A stretch of 12,128 bases of DNA from Rhodoferax sp. (GCA_021737905.1 JAIPDA010000051.1:1-12128), one strand, 5' to 3'; numbered from the stretch's first letter, positions 1 through 7,688 are shown. The notes: generated from the sequence alone by a model not told the origin. Translations and numbers: made by a program.

Positions 1-1401
1 GCCAAGGCCAAGCAGGTCGACACCATCGTGCGCAGTTTTCCGGAAGTGCGCTACACGCTGGCCACCATCAATACCGGCAACGCTCAAGGAAAGATGTACG
101 CCAGCCTTTACATCCGGCTGGTTGATCGCAAATCGCGCCAGCGCAGCGCCGACGATATTGCCGCCGCATTGCGCCAGCGGCTTCAGCAAGTGCCAGGCAT
201 CACCGTCACGCATGCAGGCTTGCTGGACAGCGTGGGTGGCAACAAACAAATCGAGTTTTCTTTGCAGGGCCCGGATTTCAAGGAGCTTGAACGGCTGTCC
301 AAGTTGGTGACGGCCAAAATCGTCACCATCCCCGGGCTGGTGGACCTGGACTCCAGCATCAAACCGGACAAACCCACCTTTGAAATCGAAGTGCGAGCCC
401 AGGCAGCCTCCGATCTGGGCTTTTCCGTGGCGCAACTGAGCAGCTCACTGCGCACGTTGGTGGCCGGGCAGACCGTGGGCAACTGGCGTGCGCCCAACGA
501 CCAAACCTATGACGTGAATGTGCGGCTGGCCCCTGATGCACGCAGTTCGCCCGCAGATTTGGAGCGTTTGCCGCTGGCCATCACATCGGCCAGCGATGGC
601 ACTGTTCGCTTTGCGCAGCTGAACCAGCTGGCCAGCATCCAGGCCGGGGTGGGGCCCAACCAGATCAACCGGCGCGACCTCAGCCGTGAAGTGGCGATCA
701 ATGCCAACGTTTACCAGCGCGCCAGCGGTGAGGTTTCCAAAGAGATTCGCGCTGCACTGGACGGCATCAACTTCCCGCCGGGCTACCGCTACCAGTTCGG
801 CGGCTCCACCAAGAGCATGGCCGAATCCTTTGACTACGCCATCAGCGCCTTGGTTTTGGCCGTACTGTTCATCTACATGATTCTGGCCAGCCAGTTCAAA
901 AGCTTTTTGCAACCGCTGGCGCTCATGACTGCGCTGCCGCTGACGCTGATTGGCGTGGTACTGGCGCTGATGCTGTTCGGCTCGACCCTGTCCATGTTCT
1001 CCATCATCGGTGTGGTGATGCTGATGGGCCTGGTCACCAAAAACGCCATCTTGCTGGTGGACTTTGCCATCCGCGTACGCCGTGAACACACCGACGAAGC
1101 CGGCGTGTTGCAGCCGGGTTTGCCACGCAACGAAGCGCTTTTGATGGCTGCCCGGGTTCGGCTTCGCCCCATCCTGATGACCACGCTGGCCATGATTTTC
1201 GGTATGTTGCCGCTGGCCTTCGCGCTGACCGAAGGCTCTGAGCAGCGCGCCCCCATGGGCCAGGCGGTCATTGGCGGCGTCATCACCTCCTCCCTTTTGA
1301 CCCTGGTGGTGGTGCCCGTGGCCTACTCTTACCTTGATGACCTGGCCGAGTGGCTCAAACGACTGTGGCGGGGTCCTGACCACGCCTCGCCGCCGGTCTG
1401 A
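1..1401 (+). CDS. HAE1-family RND multidrug efflux transporter, C-terminal part (5' end outside window)
   Basis: The frame is open from base 1, so this is the last 466 residues of a protein that is normally about 1,030-1,050 residues long. RND pumps of the HAE1 group sit in the inner membrane and use proton influx to push drugs or solvents through a periplasmic adaptor into a TolC-type duct. The visible part starts in the second periplasmic porter/docking region. It then shows the typical C-terminal membrane bundle: a helix at about nt 841-894, the stretch ASQFKSFLQPLALM, helices at about 910-975 and 985-1065 with the family motif GLVTKNAILLVDFA, and two helices at about 1171-1335. The tail WLKRLWRGPDHASPPV is short and polar. 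The substrate cannot be told from this part. The TolC-family gene 1.1 kb downstream on the same strand is a plausible partner (inference). Confidence 0.93.
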   Translation, partial: AKAKQVDTIVRSFPEVRYTLATINTGNAQGKMYASLYIRLVDRKSRQRSADDIAAALRQRLQQVPGITVTHAGLLDSVGGNKQIEFSLQGPDFKELERLSKLVTAKIVTIPGLVDLDSSIKPDKPTFEIEVRAQAASDLGFSVAQLSSSLRTLVAGQTVGNWRAPNDQTYDVNVRLAPDARSSPADLERLPLAITSASDGTVRFAQLNQLASIQAGVGPNQINRRDLSREVAINANVYQRASGEVSKEIRAALDGINFPPGYRYQFGGSTKSMAESFDYAISALVLAVLFIYMILASQFKSFLQPLALMTALPLTLIGVVLALMLFGSTLSMFSIIGVVMLMGLVTKNAILLVDFAIRVRREHTDEAGVLQPGLPRNEALLMAARVRLRPILMTTLAMIFGMLPLAFALTEGSEQRAPMGQAVIGGVITSSLLTLVVVPVAYSYLDDLAEWLKRLWRGPDHASPPV

Positions 1402-1422
1402 ACGCACCAATCAGCCAATCGC

Positions 1423-1428
1423 TAAAAT
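1423..1428 (+). promoter_or_regulatory. Possible -10 element for the methyltransferase gene
   Basis: TAAAAT lies 37 nt before the ATG at 1466, in the 64-nt gap after the RND gene. A -35 match is poor (TGAACG at 1399-1404, 18-nt spacer), so this is only a candidate. If real, the methyltransferase, rhodanese and tolC genes could be transcribed separately from the pump. Confidence 0.3.
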
Positions 1429-1465
1429 GAATACTTTTCTCCACTTGCCGCAGCCTTGAACACCC

Positions 1466-2155
1466 ATGAATTACGAACAAGCCCGCTTTAACATGATCGA
1501 GCAGCAAATCCGCCCCTGGGAGGTGCTCGACAGCCAGGTTCTTTCCCTGCTGGCGGTGGTCAAACGCGAAGATTTTGTGCCTTTGGCTCATAAAGCCCTG
1601 GCTTTTGTGGACATGGAAATTCCGCTGGCCCCGCATGCCGAACCGGGTCAATGCATGCTGCCCCCCCGGGTTGAAGCGCGCCTTTTGCAAGACTTGAATG
1701 TGCAAAAGCACGAAAAAGTGCTGGAAATCGGCACCGGCTCCGGCTACATGGCTGCTTTGCTGGCGCACCGTGCCCAGCATGTTGTCACGCTGGAAATCGA
1801 CCCGGCGCTGGCCCGCGCGGCCCGTTTGAACCTGCAAAAAGCCGGTATCCACAACGCCGAAGTGCTGCAGCTCGATGGCGCCAGCCTGCTGAACCCGGGC
1901 GCAGCCGATCAGGCCGGACTGTCCGGGCCTTTTGACGTGATTGTGCTCAGCGGCTCCGTGGCCCAGGTGCCGCCTGAGTTGCTGGCGCTGCTCAAAACCG
2001 GCGGCCGTTTGAGCGCTATCGTGGGGGAAGAGCCCGTCATGCGGGCCAGTCTGAGCACGCGCGTCGACGCTCACGCCATGCGCCACTCCGCAGCATGGGA
2101 CACGCTGGCCCCCCGCCTGCTGAACTTCCCGACACCTTCTGCCTTTTGCTTTTAA
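1466..2155 (+). CDS. Protein-L-isoaspartate O-methyltransferase family protein (divergent)
   Basis: This is a 229-residue SAM-dependent methyltransferase related to Pcm, which methylates isoaspartyl residues in damaged proteins so that they can be repaired. SAM-binding motif I is clear at residues 85-94 (VLEIGTGSGY). An acidic residue ends the next strand (E110), and FDVIVLSGSVAQVPPELL at about 156-173 matches the family's motif IV/post-motif region, followed by TGGRLSAIVG. The N-terminal block ending in a GQ-type motif is also family-like. However, where canonical Pcm has GQTISQP, this protein has GQCMLPP (residues 61-67), so the usual active-site Ser is missing. It may therefore be a non-canonical member with another substrate. 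The ATG has no obvious Shine-Dalgarno sequence. It lies 64 nt after the pump gene and 7 nt before the rhodanese gene, which suggests cotranscription with the latter. Confidence 0.85.
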   Translation: MNYEQARFNMIEQQIRPWEVLDSQVLSLLAVVKREDFVPLAHKALAFVDMEIPLAPHAEPGQCMLPPRVEARLLQDLNVQKHEKVLEIGTGSGYMAALLAHRAQHVVTLEIDPALARAARLNLQKAGIHNAEVLQLDGASLLNPGAADQAGLSGPFDVIVLSGSVAQVPPELLALLKTGGRLSAIVGEEPVMRASLSTRVDAHAMRHSAAWDTLAPRLLNFPTPSAFCF

Positions 2156-2162
2156 ATTTTCT

Positions 2163-2516
2163 ATGGTCTTGCAAGTCGCCCCTTCTGAATTCGCCCAATG
2201 GCGGGACCAGCTGAGCGCAGCCGGTGAGCAGGCTGCCAGGCCTGTCATGCTGGACGTGCGCGAGCCCTGGGAACTGCAAACTGCCTGCGTGCAAGAAGAC
2301 GGCTTTGACTTGTTGCGCATTCCGATGCGCGAAGTGCCGCAGCGCCTGGCCGAACTCGACCCCGGCCAGCCTGTGGCCTGCCTGTGCCATCACGGCATGC
2401 GCAGCCTGCAAGTCGCCAATTACCTGGCGCAAAACGGCTTTGCCCACGTGGTCAACCTGCAAGGCGGCATTGATGCATGGTCACACGAAGTGGACCCCTC
2501 GGTGCCGCGCTACTGA
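2163..2516 (+). CDS. Rhodanese-like domain protein
   Basis: This is a single rhodanese domain of 117 residues, the usual size for the GlpE/PspE-like class. Such proteins carry sulfur as a persulfide on an active-site Cys and pass it to thiophilic acceptors. LDVREPWE (residues 30-37) is the CH2A-like motif. The active-site loop is C75-H-H-G-M-R-S, and a second Cys is at 73. NLQGGIDAW (98-106) is the typical C-terminal motif. No signal peptide is seen, so the protein is probably cytoplasmic. The ATG is 7 nt after the methyltransferase stop and has no clear ribosome-binding site, which suggests translational coupling. The physiological sulfur acceptor cannot be inferred from the sequence. Confidence 0.93.
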   Translation: MVLQVAPSEFAQWRDQLSAAGEQAARPVMLDVREPWELQTACVQEDGFDLLRIPMREVPQRLAELDPGQPVACLCHHGMRSLQVANYLAQNGFAHVVNLQGGIDAWSHEVDPSVPRY

Positions 2517-2548
2517 TTTTTCTTTTTTTTCTCACACCATCCAAGCTC

Positions 2549-3895
2549 ATGATTCATCCCCAACGCTCTCTCACCGTTTTATCCTTGGCCATCTCAGGCA
2601 TCCTGGCCGCTTTTGCACCCGCTGCGCAGGCACAAAGTCTGGTGGAACTGTACGACTCAGCCCGCGCCTTTGATGCCACCTACCTGTCAGCCAAGTTGCA
2701 ATACGACGCCAACCTGGCACGTGCGGAGCAGTCACGCGCCAGCATACTGCCCACCGCCAGTTTGTCCGGCACGGCGACCCTCACGGATTTTGATACAACC
2801 CTTTCCACTGGTTCAAGCCTTATCCGCTCTTTCAACACCCAAGGTGCCACCCTCAGTGCCTCGCACCCGCTGTACCGGCCCAGCAACCGGGCTACCTTCG
2901 ATCAGGGCCAAAAGCAGCTCACGCTTGCACGCGCACAGCTGGACGCCGCCGAGCAAGAGCTGATTGTGCGCACCAGCCAGACTTACTTTGATGCGCTGGC
3001 CTCGCAAGACAGCCTGAACTTTGTCAAGGCGCAAAAAGCGGCCGTGGCCGAGCAACTGGCATCCGCCAAGCGCAACTTTGAAGTGGGCACCGCCACCATC
3101 ACCGACACCCGTGAAGCGCAAGCCCGCTTTGATCTGGTGCTGGCCCAGGAAATTGCCGCCGAGAATGACTTGCGCGTGAAAAAAATCGCCCTTGACCAAC
3201 TGGTGGGCAAGCAAGGCACGCAGCCGCGCAGTCTGGCAGCACCCCCCGTGCTACAACCCATCGAGCCAGCGGATGTCAACACCTGGGTGCTGCAGTCTGA
3301 AAGCGCACACCCCAGCATTCGTGTGGCGCAGAGCAATCTTGAAATCGCCAAGCTTGAAGTGACCAAGGCCGAGGCCGGCCACAAGCCCACCCTGGACCTG
3401 ACCGGCAGCTACAACATCACGCGCAACCCCAGCGGCACATCATCTTCTACCGCCTCTTTCAACACCAACACCGCCACCATCGGCCTGAGCCTGAATGTGC
3501 CGCTGTTTGCAGGTTTTTCGACGCAAAACCGCATACGCGAAACCCTGTCCTTGAGCGACAAAGCCAGCAGTGACTTAGAAGGCGCGCGTCGCAACGTCGC
3601 GCAGTCGACTCGCACGGCGTTTTTTGGTGTGGTGTCCGGCCAGGGTCAGGTCAAGGCACTGGAAGCGGCTGAACTCTCCAGCCAGAGCGCGCTGGACGCC
3701 AACCGCCTGGGTTACCAGGTCGGCGTGCGCATCAACATCGATGTGCTGAACTCGCAAAGCCAGTTGTTCCAGACCAAGCGGGACCTGGCCAAAGCGCGTT
3801 ATGACGTGCTGGTCGGCGGCTTGCGTCTGCGTCAGGCCAACGGATCGCTGCGCGCCGAAGATCTGCAAGCCATCAACAGCCTGCTGGTCAAGTAA
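2549..3895 (+). CDS. tolC: TolC-family outer membrane efflux protein
   Basis: A 448-residue outer-membrane channel of the OEP/TolC family, which forms a trimeric barrel and periplasmic tunnel and serves as the exit duct of RND, ABC or type I secretion systems. The ATG at 2549 was chosen because it gives a clean signal peptide: basic start, hydrophobic core, and a probable signal peptidase I site after A28 (AQA|QS). A GTG at 2477 is open in frame but would put 24 extra residues before the signal and overlap the rhodanese gene. The two family repeats are visible as VGTATITD (about 179-186) and VGVRINIDVLNSQ (about 391-403), each followed by a long Ala/Gln-rich helix, and a beta-barrel strand NVPLFAGF lies at about 316-323. 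It starts 32 nt after the rhodanese gene in a T-rich gap, with no strong Shine-Dalgarno sequence. Confidence 0.92.
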   Translation: MIHPQRSLTVLSLAISGILAAFAPAAQAQSLVELYDSARAFDATYLSAKLQYDANLARAEQSRASILPTASLSGTATLTDFDTTLSTGSSLIRSFNTQGATLSASHPLYRPSNRATFDQGQKQLTLARAQLDAAEQELIVRTSQTYFDALASQDSLNFVKAQKAAVAEQLASAKRNFEVGTATITDTREAQARFDLVLAQEIAAENDLRVKKIALDQLVGKQGTQPRSLAAPPVLQPIEPADVNTWVLQSESAHPSIRVAQSNLEIAKLEVTKAEAGHKPTLDLTGSYNITRNPSGTSSSTASFNTNTATIGLSLNVPLFAGFSTQNRIRETLSLSDKASSDLEGARRNVAQSTRTAFFGVVSGQGQVKALEAAELSSQSALDANRLGYQVGVRINIDVLNSQSQLFQTKRDLAKARYDVLVGGLRLRQANGSLRAEDLQAINSLLVK

Positions 3896-3920
3896 GCGCC
3901 TGAGCCAAGGCTTCAGGCGC
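3896..3920. terminator. GC-rich stem-loop between convergent tolC and waaA, possible bidirectional terminator
   Basis: GCGCCTGA (3896-3903) pairs perfectly with TCAGGCGC (3913-3920) around a 9-nt centre that can pair further (GCC with GGC). The hairpin starts directly after the tolC stop and its right arm contains the waaA stop codon. It fills the whole 17-nt gap between two convergent genes. There is no T-run on either side, so it is not a textbook intrinsic terminator; it may block RNA polymerase or protect the 3' ends. Confidence 0.45.
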
Positions 3921-5223
3921 GCGGCACGGCAGCCAGTTGGTTCAGCGCCTGCACGGTGCGCTCCGCGGCCCCGCCATGGCTGGCCCCAAAGGCCAAGGCA
4001 GCCGACTTGGCTTGCTCTAAAGCTGCCGGCTCATTGAACAAAGCCAGCGCGCGGGACAGCCCGGCTTGCATATCTTTCACCCGAAAAGCGGCGCCAGCAG
4101 ATTCAGCGGCCAACGCTGCCTCTGCAAAATTAAAAGTGTGCGGGCCCATCACCACAGGGCAGGCACAGGCTGCGGGCTCAATCAAATTCTGGCCGCCCAA
4201 AGCTTGAAAACTACCGCCCAGCAAAGCGATGTCGCTGAGCGTGTAGTACAGCGCCATCTCACCCAGGCTGTCGCCCAACCAGACATCGGCTTGCATGGCA
4301 GCCGGGTCATCGGCGGGCGCGCCGGCCCACAGACTACGCCGTGATACGGTCAATCCCTGCGCCCGAACCAGTTGCGCAACTTCGTCAAAGCGCTGCGGAT
4401 GGCGCGGCACGATCAACACGCGCTTTAAAGCCGTCGCCGGCTGCGCCTCCAGCTTGAGGGCTTGCCATTGCCGCAAAAATTCGATTTCTTCGCCCTCTCG
4501 CGAACTGGCCAACATCAACACCGGCTGCTCCAGGCGAGTGCGCCAATTTCGGGCAAGCGCTTGCTGAAAATCATCGGGCCTAGCGTCAAACTTGAGGTTG
4601 CCTAAAACACCGGCCACCGGCGCGCCCAGTTGCGCCAGCCTGCGGCCATCGGCCTCGGTCTGCGGGTACACGGCGGCCAGCGCCCCATAAGCCGGCCGCG
4701 CCAGCCAGGCCAGGCGCAGAGCTGAGGCCAGTGACTTGGGCGACATGCGCGCATTCACCAGCGCCACCGGCAAGCCCTGCGCTTGCGCGGCAGCCATCAG
4801 GTTGGGCCAGACTTCGGTTTCGAGCAGCACGCCCAGACGCGGCTTGAAGTGCGTTAAAAAGCGATCCACCGCAGCGCGGCTGTCCCAGGGCTGCCAAACC
4901 TGCACATCGCCGGGCTGCAGCAGGGTCAAACCTTGTTCACGGCCGGTGGCCGTGCCGTGCGTGAGCAGCACGCGCAAGCCGGGTACTTGCGCCCGCCATT
5001 CGCCCAGCAAAATGCCAGCCGTGCGCGTCTCACCCAGCGACACCGCATGCACCCAGACCAGCTCGCTGCTGGCCTCGGGTGGCTGCGTGTAGTGGCCCCA
5101 GCGCTCGGGCACGGCTTGGGAGTAGCCCGGCTCGGCCAGGGCGCGGCGCGCCAGCTTGCGGCGCAGCAAAGGCTGCGCGCAGCGCATCAACAAGGCGTAG
5201 AGCTGTAGGAAAAGTGATGACAT
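3913..5223 (-). CDS. waaA: 3-deoxy-D-manno-octulosonic acid (Kdo) transferase
   Basis: A 436-residue GT30 glycosyltransferase that moves Kdo from CMP-Kdo to the lipid A precursor at the inner face of the cytoplasmic membrane, starting the LPS inner core. The N-terminus (LFLQLYALLMRCAQPLL) is the expected short membrane anchor, followed by EPGY and RWGHY. Family motifs appear in order: WVHAVSLGET (57-66), with E65 at the position of the catalytic Glu; LETEVWPNLM (134-143); NARMSPKS (157-164); GNLKFD (208-213); REGEE (242-246); the nucleotide-sugar region GGSFQALGGQNLIEPAA (336-352); and MGPHTFNF (359-366). The ATG at 5223 was chosen over an in-frame start 38 codons upstream because the latter would overlap the mutase gene and does not look like the family. 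No Shine-Dalgarno sequence is evident. The start lies 43 nt after the mutase stop, so the two are probably one transcript. Confidence 0.95.
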   Translation of the reverse strand: MSSLFLQLYALLMRCAQPLLRRKLARRALAEPGYSQAVPERWGHYTQPPEASSELVWVHAVSLGETRTAGILLGEWRAQVPGLRVLLTHGTATGREQGLTLLQPGDVQVWQPWDSRAAVDRFLTHFKPRLGVLLETEVWPNLMAAAQAQGLPVALVNARMSPKSLASALRLAWLARPAYGALAAVYPQTEADGRRLAQLGAPVAGVLGNLKFDARPDDFQQALARNWRTRLEQPVLMLASSREGEEIEFLRQWQALKLEAQPATALKRVLIVPRHPQRFDEVAQLVRAQGLTVSRRSLWAGAPADDPAAMQADVWLGDSLGEMALYYTLSDIALLGGSFQALGGQNLIEPAACACPVVMGPHTFNFAEAALAAESAGAAFRVKDMQAGLSRALALFNEPAALEQAKSAALAFGASHGGAAERTVQALNQLAAVPRA

Positions 5224-5266
5224 GCGCTGAGTATGGCGCGTCAGAGCGGGCGTTTGGCGCCAGTCG

Positions 5267-6676
5267 TCAATGCGCAGCAGCCGCGAAGTGCGCGTCGGGC
5301 TTGACGCTGTGCAACAGCGCCAGCATGTCTTTTTCAATGCGCTGTAAAGCCGCCGGCGTTGTTCCTTCGAAACGCAGCACCAGCACCGGCGTGGTGTTGG
5401 AGCTGCGGATCAGGCCGAAACCGTCCGGCCAGTCCACGCGCAAGCCGTCCATGGTGGAGAGCTGCGCCGGGGCGGCAAAGCGCGGCACGCCACCGGTCAG
5501 TGAGTGGGCCGTTGCCACCAGTGCAGTGACCAGGGCTTGCGGCTCGCCTTCGGCGCAGGCCACATTGAGTTCGGGCGTGCTGAAGCTGCTGGGCAAACCA
5601 TTGAGCAGCGCCGCCACGTCCTGCGTGCGGCTGACGATCTCCAGCAGGCGTGCGCCGGCATAAGTGCCGTCGTCAAAACCAAACCAGCGCTCTTTGAAGA
5701 AAATATGCCCGCTCATCTCGCCGCCCAGCGGCGAATTGACTTCGCGCATCTTGGCCTTGATGAGTGAGTGGCCGGTGCGGTACATCAGCGGCGTGCCGCC
5801 GGCTGCCGTGATCACGGGTGCCAGCGCCTGCGAGCATTTGACGTCGTAGACGATGATGCCGCCTGGCACCCGCTGCAGCACGTCTCGCGCAAACAGCATC
5901 ATCTGCCGGTCCGGAAAAATGTTCTGGCCATCCTTCGTGATGATGCCCAGACGGTCACCGTCACCGTCAAAGGCCAGCCCGAGCTCAGCATCGCCGCTTT
6001 GCAGCGCGGCGATCAAGTCGCGCAGGTTTTCGGGTTTGCTGGGGTCGGGGTGGTGGTTGGGAAAGTTGCCATCCACCTCGCTGAAGAGCTCGATGACTTC
6101 GCAACCCAGCGCGCGAAAGATCGCCGGGGCCGATGCGCCGGCAATGCCGTTGCCGCAGTCGATGACGATCTTCAGGGGGCGCGCCAGCTTTATGTCGCTA
6201 GCGATGCGCTTGCTGTAAGCCGGCAGCACATCGACCTGCTCAAGCGTGCCCGGCGTAGCGGCCAGTTGCCAACTTTCGGCTTCCATGATGCTGCGCAAAG
6301 CCTGGATGTCGTCCCCGTAAATCGCCCGGCCGGCCATCACCATCTTGAAGCCGTTGTAGTCCCGGGGGTTGTGGCTGCCGGTGACCTGAATGCCGCTGCG
6401 GCACAAGGTGCTGGCCGCAAAATAAAGCATGGGCGTGGTCACCGCACCCACGTCGATCACCGCAACACCCACGGCGCGCAGGCCGCGCATCAAGGCCGCG
6501 CTCAGCGCCGGGCCGCTCAGGCGGCCGTCACGCCCGACCGCCACCGTGCGCTCACCCTGGGCCAGCGCCACCGTGCCAAAGGCTTTGCCCAGGGCCTCGG
6601 CCATGTCTTCGTGAATGGTCGAAGGCACCACGCCACGGATGTCGTAGGCCTTGAAAATCGAGGGGGTCACTTGCAT
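5267..6676 (-). CDS. manB: Phosphomannomutase/phosphoglucomutase (alpha-D-phosphohexomutase)
   Basis: A 469-residue enzyme of the PMM/PGM class (AlgC-like), which interconverts hexose 6- and 1-phosphates and so feeds GDP-mannose and UDP-glucose routes to LPS and exopolysaccharide. All four domain signatures are visible. The phosphoserine loop is TGSHNPRDYNGFK (99-111), with S101 as the phosphate carrier. The Mg2+ loop is FDGDGDR (236-242). The sugar-specificity loop is GGEMSGH (318-324). The C-terminal phosphate-binding loop is RSSNTTP (424-430). FKAYDIRG at 8-15 is the standard N-terminal motif. The ATG is preceded by AAGGA with 9-nt spacing. The length is normal. manB, pgm or algC are all used for such genes, so the symbol is only a class label. 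waaA follows 43 nt downstream on the same strand, consistent with a surface-glycan role. Confidence 0.93.
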   Translation of the reverse strand: MQVTPSIFKAYDIRGVVPSTIHEDMAEALGKAFGTVALAQGERTVAVGRDGRLSGPALSAALMRGLRAVGVAVIDVGAVTTPMLYFAASTLCRSGIQVTGSHNPRDYNGFKMVMAGRAIYGDDIQALRSIMEAESWQLAATPGTLEQVDVLPAYSKRIASDIKLARPLKIVIDCGNGIAGASAPAIFRALGCEVIELFSEVDGNFPNHHPDPSKPENLRDLIAALQSGDAELGLAFDGDGDRLGIITKDGQNIFPDRQMMLFARDVLQRVPGGIIVYDVKCSQALAPVITAAGGTPLMYRTGHSLIKAKMREVNSPLGGEMSGHIFFKERWFGFDDGTYAGARLLEIVSRTQDVAALLNGLPSSFSTPELNVACAEGEPQALVTALVATAHSLTGGVPRFAAPAQLSTMDGLRVDWPDGFGLIRSSNTTPVLVLRFEGTTPAALQRIEKDMLALLHSVKPDAHFAAAAH

Positions 6677-6732
6677 GAACGGATGTCCTTGGCGCTGTCA
6701 GGCGGAGAAAAAGAGGGTGCACTTTGACAATG

Positions 6733-6738
6733 ATTGTA
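6733..6738 (-). promoter_or_regulatory. Possible -10 element of the mutase-waaA unit
   Basis: On the - strand TACAAT lies 56 nt before the mutase ATG. It sits in a short palindrome, ACAAT-G-ATTGT (6727-6737). No good -35 is found at 16-18 nt, so the promoter call rests on the -10 alone. Confidence 0.3.
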
Positions 6739-6982
6739 GGCGGCGAGATCAGCCCGAGGCCTGTCGCAGCAAGGCGATCGCCATCAGCGGCGACAACCCG
6801 CCCAGCCACACCCACATTGCCAAGTTCGTCGCCAACCCGGGCAGCCAGATCAAACCTGTGTTTGCCCAAGTCCTGATGAGCTGCGATGCCCAAGGCTTAA
6901 ATAGGGAGGTTTAATTTGGCTTTACGCTGGAGCTCGCAACGCGTGTGCTGTGGCGGAGCCGGGACCTTTGTAAAACGCCCAA
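6739..6982. other. Gene-poor stretch between the mutase promoter region and vapB
   Basis: I recognise no gene here. The - strand is open from 6893 through into the mutase start region and a + strand frame is open to about 6914 (ending ...VLMSCDAQGLNREV), but neither resembles a family I know and neither has a convincing start. High-GC DNA leaves such frames open by chance. It may hold a decayed fragment at the left edge of the accessory region. Confidence 0.4.
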
Positions 6983-7022
6983 TTGACGGCTGGAAAGCTG
7001 CTGTATACGCTTGCTATATACA
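6983..7022 (+). promoter_or_regulatory. vapBC promoter with overlapping inverted-repeat operator
   Basis: TTGACG (6983-6988) is a good -35. Candidate -10 hexamers are TATACG (7004-7009, 15-nt spacer) and an extended TGC-TATATA (7012-7020). The -10 zone is covered by an inverted repeat, TGTATA (7002-7007) and TATACA (7017-7022), with a 9-nt centre. Promoter-overlapping palindromes of this kind are the usual binding sites of VapB or VapBC complexes, so autorepression is likely (inference). Confidence 0.6.
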
Positions 7023-7040
7023 TTTCCTCAGGAGGCAGTC

Positions 7041-7274
7041 ATGTCCATCGGCACTGTTTTTGTCAATAACCGTACCCAGGCCGTACGCCTCCCGCTGGAC
7101 GTGCGACTACCCGAGGGTGTCCAAAAGGTAGCCATTCGCGTCAAGGGCAATGAGCGCATCATCGCCCCCCTAGGCCAAACCTGGGACAGCTTCTTTCTGG
7201 GTGGCCCCACAGTGAGCGACGACTTCCTGCCCGAGCGCGCCACCCAGCACCAGCCGGACAGAGAGGCGCTTTGA
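7041..7274 (+). CDS. vapB: VapB-type antitoxin (AbrB/SpoVT-fold)
   Basis: A 77-residue antitoxin. VapB antitoxins bind the PIN-domain RNase VapC with the C-terminal tail and bind their own promoter with an N-terminal swapped-hairpin AbrB-like domain. Here the N-terminus TVFVNNRTQAVRLP (5-18) and GNERIIAP are characteristic of this VapB group, as are WDSFF and the tail ending in REAL. A strong Shine-Dalgarno AGGAGG (7030-7035) lies 5 nt before the ATG at 7041, the best in the window, and rules out the in-frame TTG at 7011. The stop TGA shares one base with the vapC ATG (TGATG at 7272-7276), so toxin translation would be coupled. The antitoxin looks intact, while its toxin partner is not. Confidence 0.92.
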   Translation: MSIGTVFVNNRTQAVRLPLDVRLPEGVQKVAIRVKGNERIIAPLGQTWDSFFLGGPTVSDDFLPERATQHQPDREAL

Positions 7275-7684
7275 TGCTGCGTTAACTGCTGGACACCAAC
7301 ATCGTCATCGACGTGTTGAAGCGCCGACCCGTCGAGGTGCTTTCCACCTTCAACGCCAACGCCAGCCGCATGGCCATTTCCTCGACTACCCTGGCCGAAC
7401 TCTTGCACGGTGCGGAGAAAAGCAGCCGTGTGAGCGAGAACCTGGCCGCTAGCGAGGACTTTTACAGTCGCCTGGAAGTTCTGCCCTATGGCACCAAGGC
7501 CGCCCAGCATGACGGAGCCATTCGCGCCGCCTTGGAAAAGCTCGGCCAGCCTATCGGTGTGAACGAGATGCACATTGCAGCGCACGCCCGTAGCGAAGGC
7601 CTGGTGCTGGTGACGAACAACATGGGGGAGTTCGCACGGGTGCCTGCGCTGGAAGTAGAGAACTGGGTCCACACGGCGCAGTGA
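7274..7684 (+). pseudogene. vapC: vapC PIN-domain toxin with premature stop at codon 4
   Basis: Read from the ATG coupled to vapB, the frame gives M-L-R-stop-L-L-D-T-N-I-V-I-D and continues without further interruption to 7684, for a virtual 136-residue protein. VapC toxins are Mg2+-dependent RNases that often cut tRNA. The stop TAA (7283-7285) stands where relatives commonly have an aromatic residue, so one TAC/TAT to TAA change would explain it. It precedes the first catalytic acid, D7 of LLDTN. The rest of the PIN domain is present: E42 in TLAELLHGAEKS and the end TNNMGEFARVPALEVENW. The next acidic site is Glu (NEMHIAAHA, E98) where Asp is usual. Restart at GTG 7313 would give 123 residues but lose D7, so it would probably be inactive. 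The intact remainder suggests a recent mutation or a sequence error. Confidence 0.85.
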
Positions 7685-7688
7685 TTCA

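Noticed and set aside
445..1410. Long - strand frame opposite the RND gene
   Set aside because: It is a shadow of the real + strand gene, rich in His and Gln as expected from antisense reading of membrane-protein codons.
2477..2548. Upstream GTG start for the TolC protein
   Set aside because: It would add 24 residues before a clean signal peptide and overlap the rhodanese gene by 40 nt; the ATG at 2549 fits better.
5224..5337. Longer N-terminus for WaaA
   Set aside because: The extra 38 residues overlap the end of the mutase gene and do not resemble the family; the membrane-anchor start at 5223 does.
5768..6727. Long + strand frame opposite the mutase gene
   Set aside because: The - strand reading has all four mutase signatures; this frame has none and is an antisense shadow.
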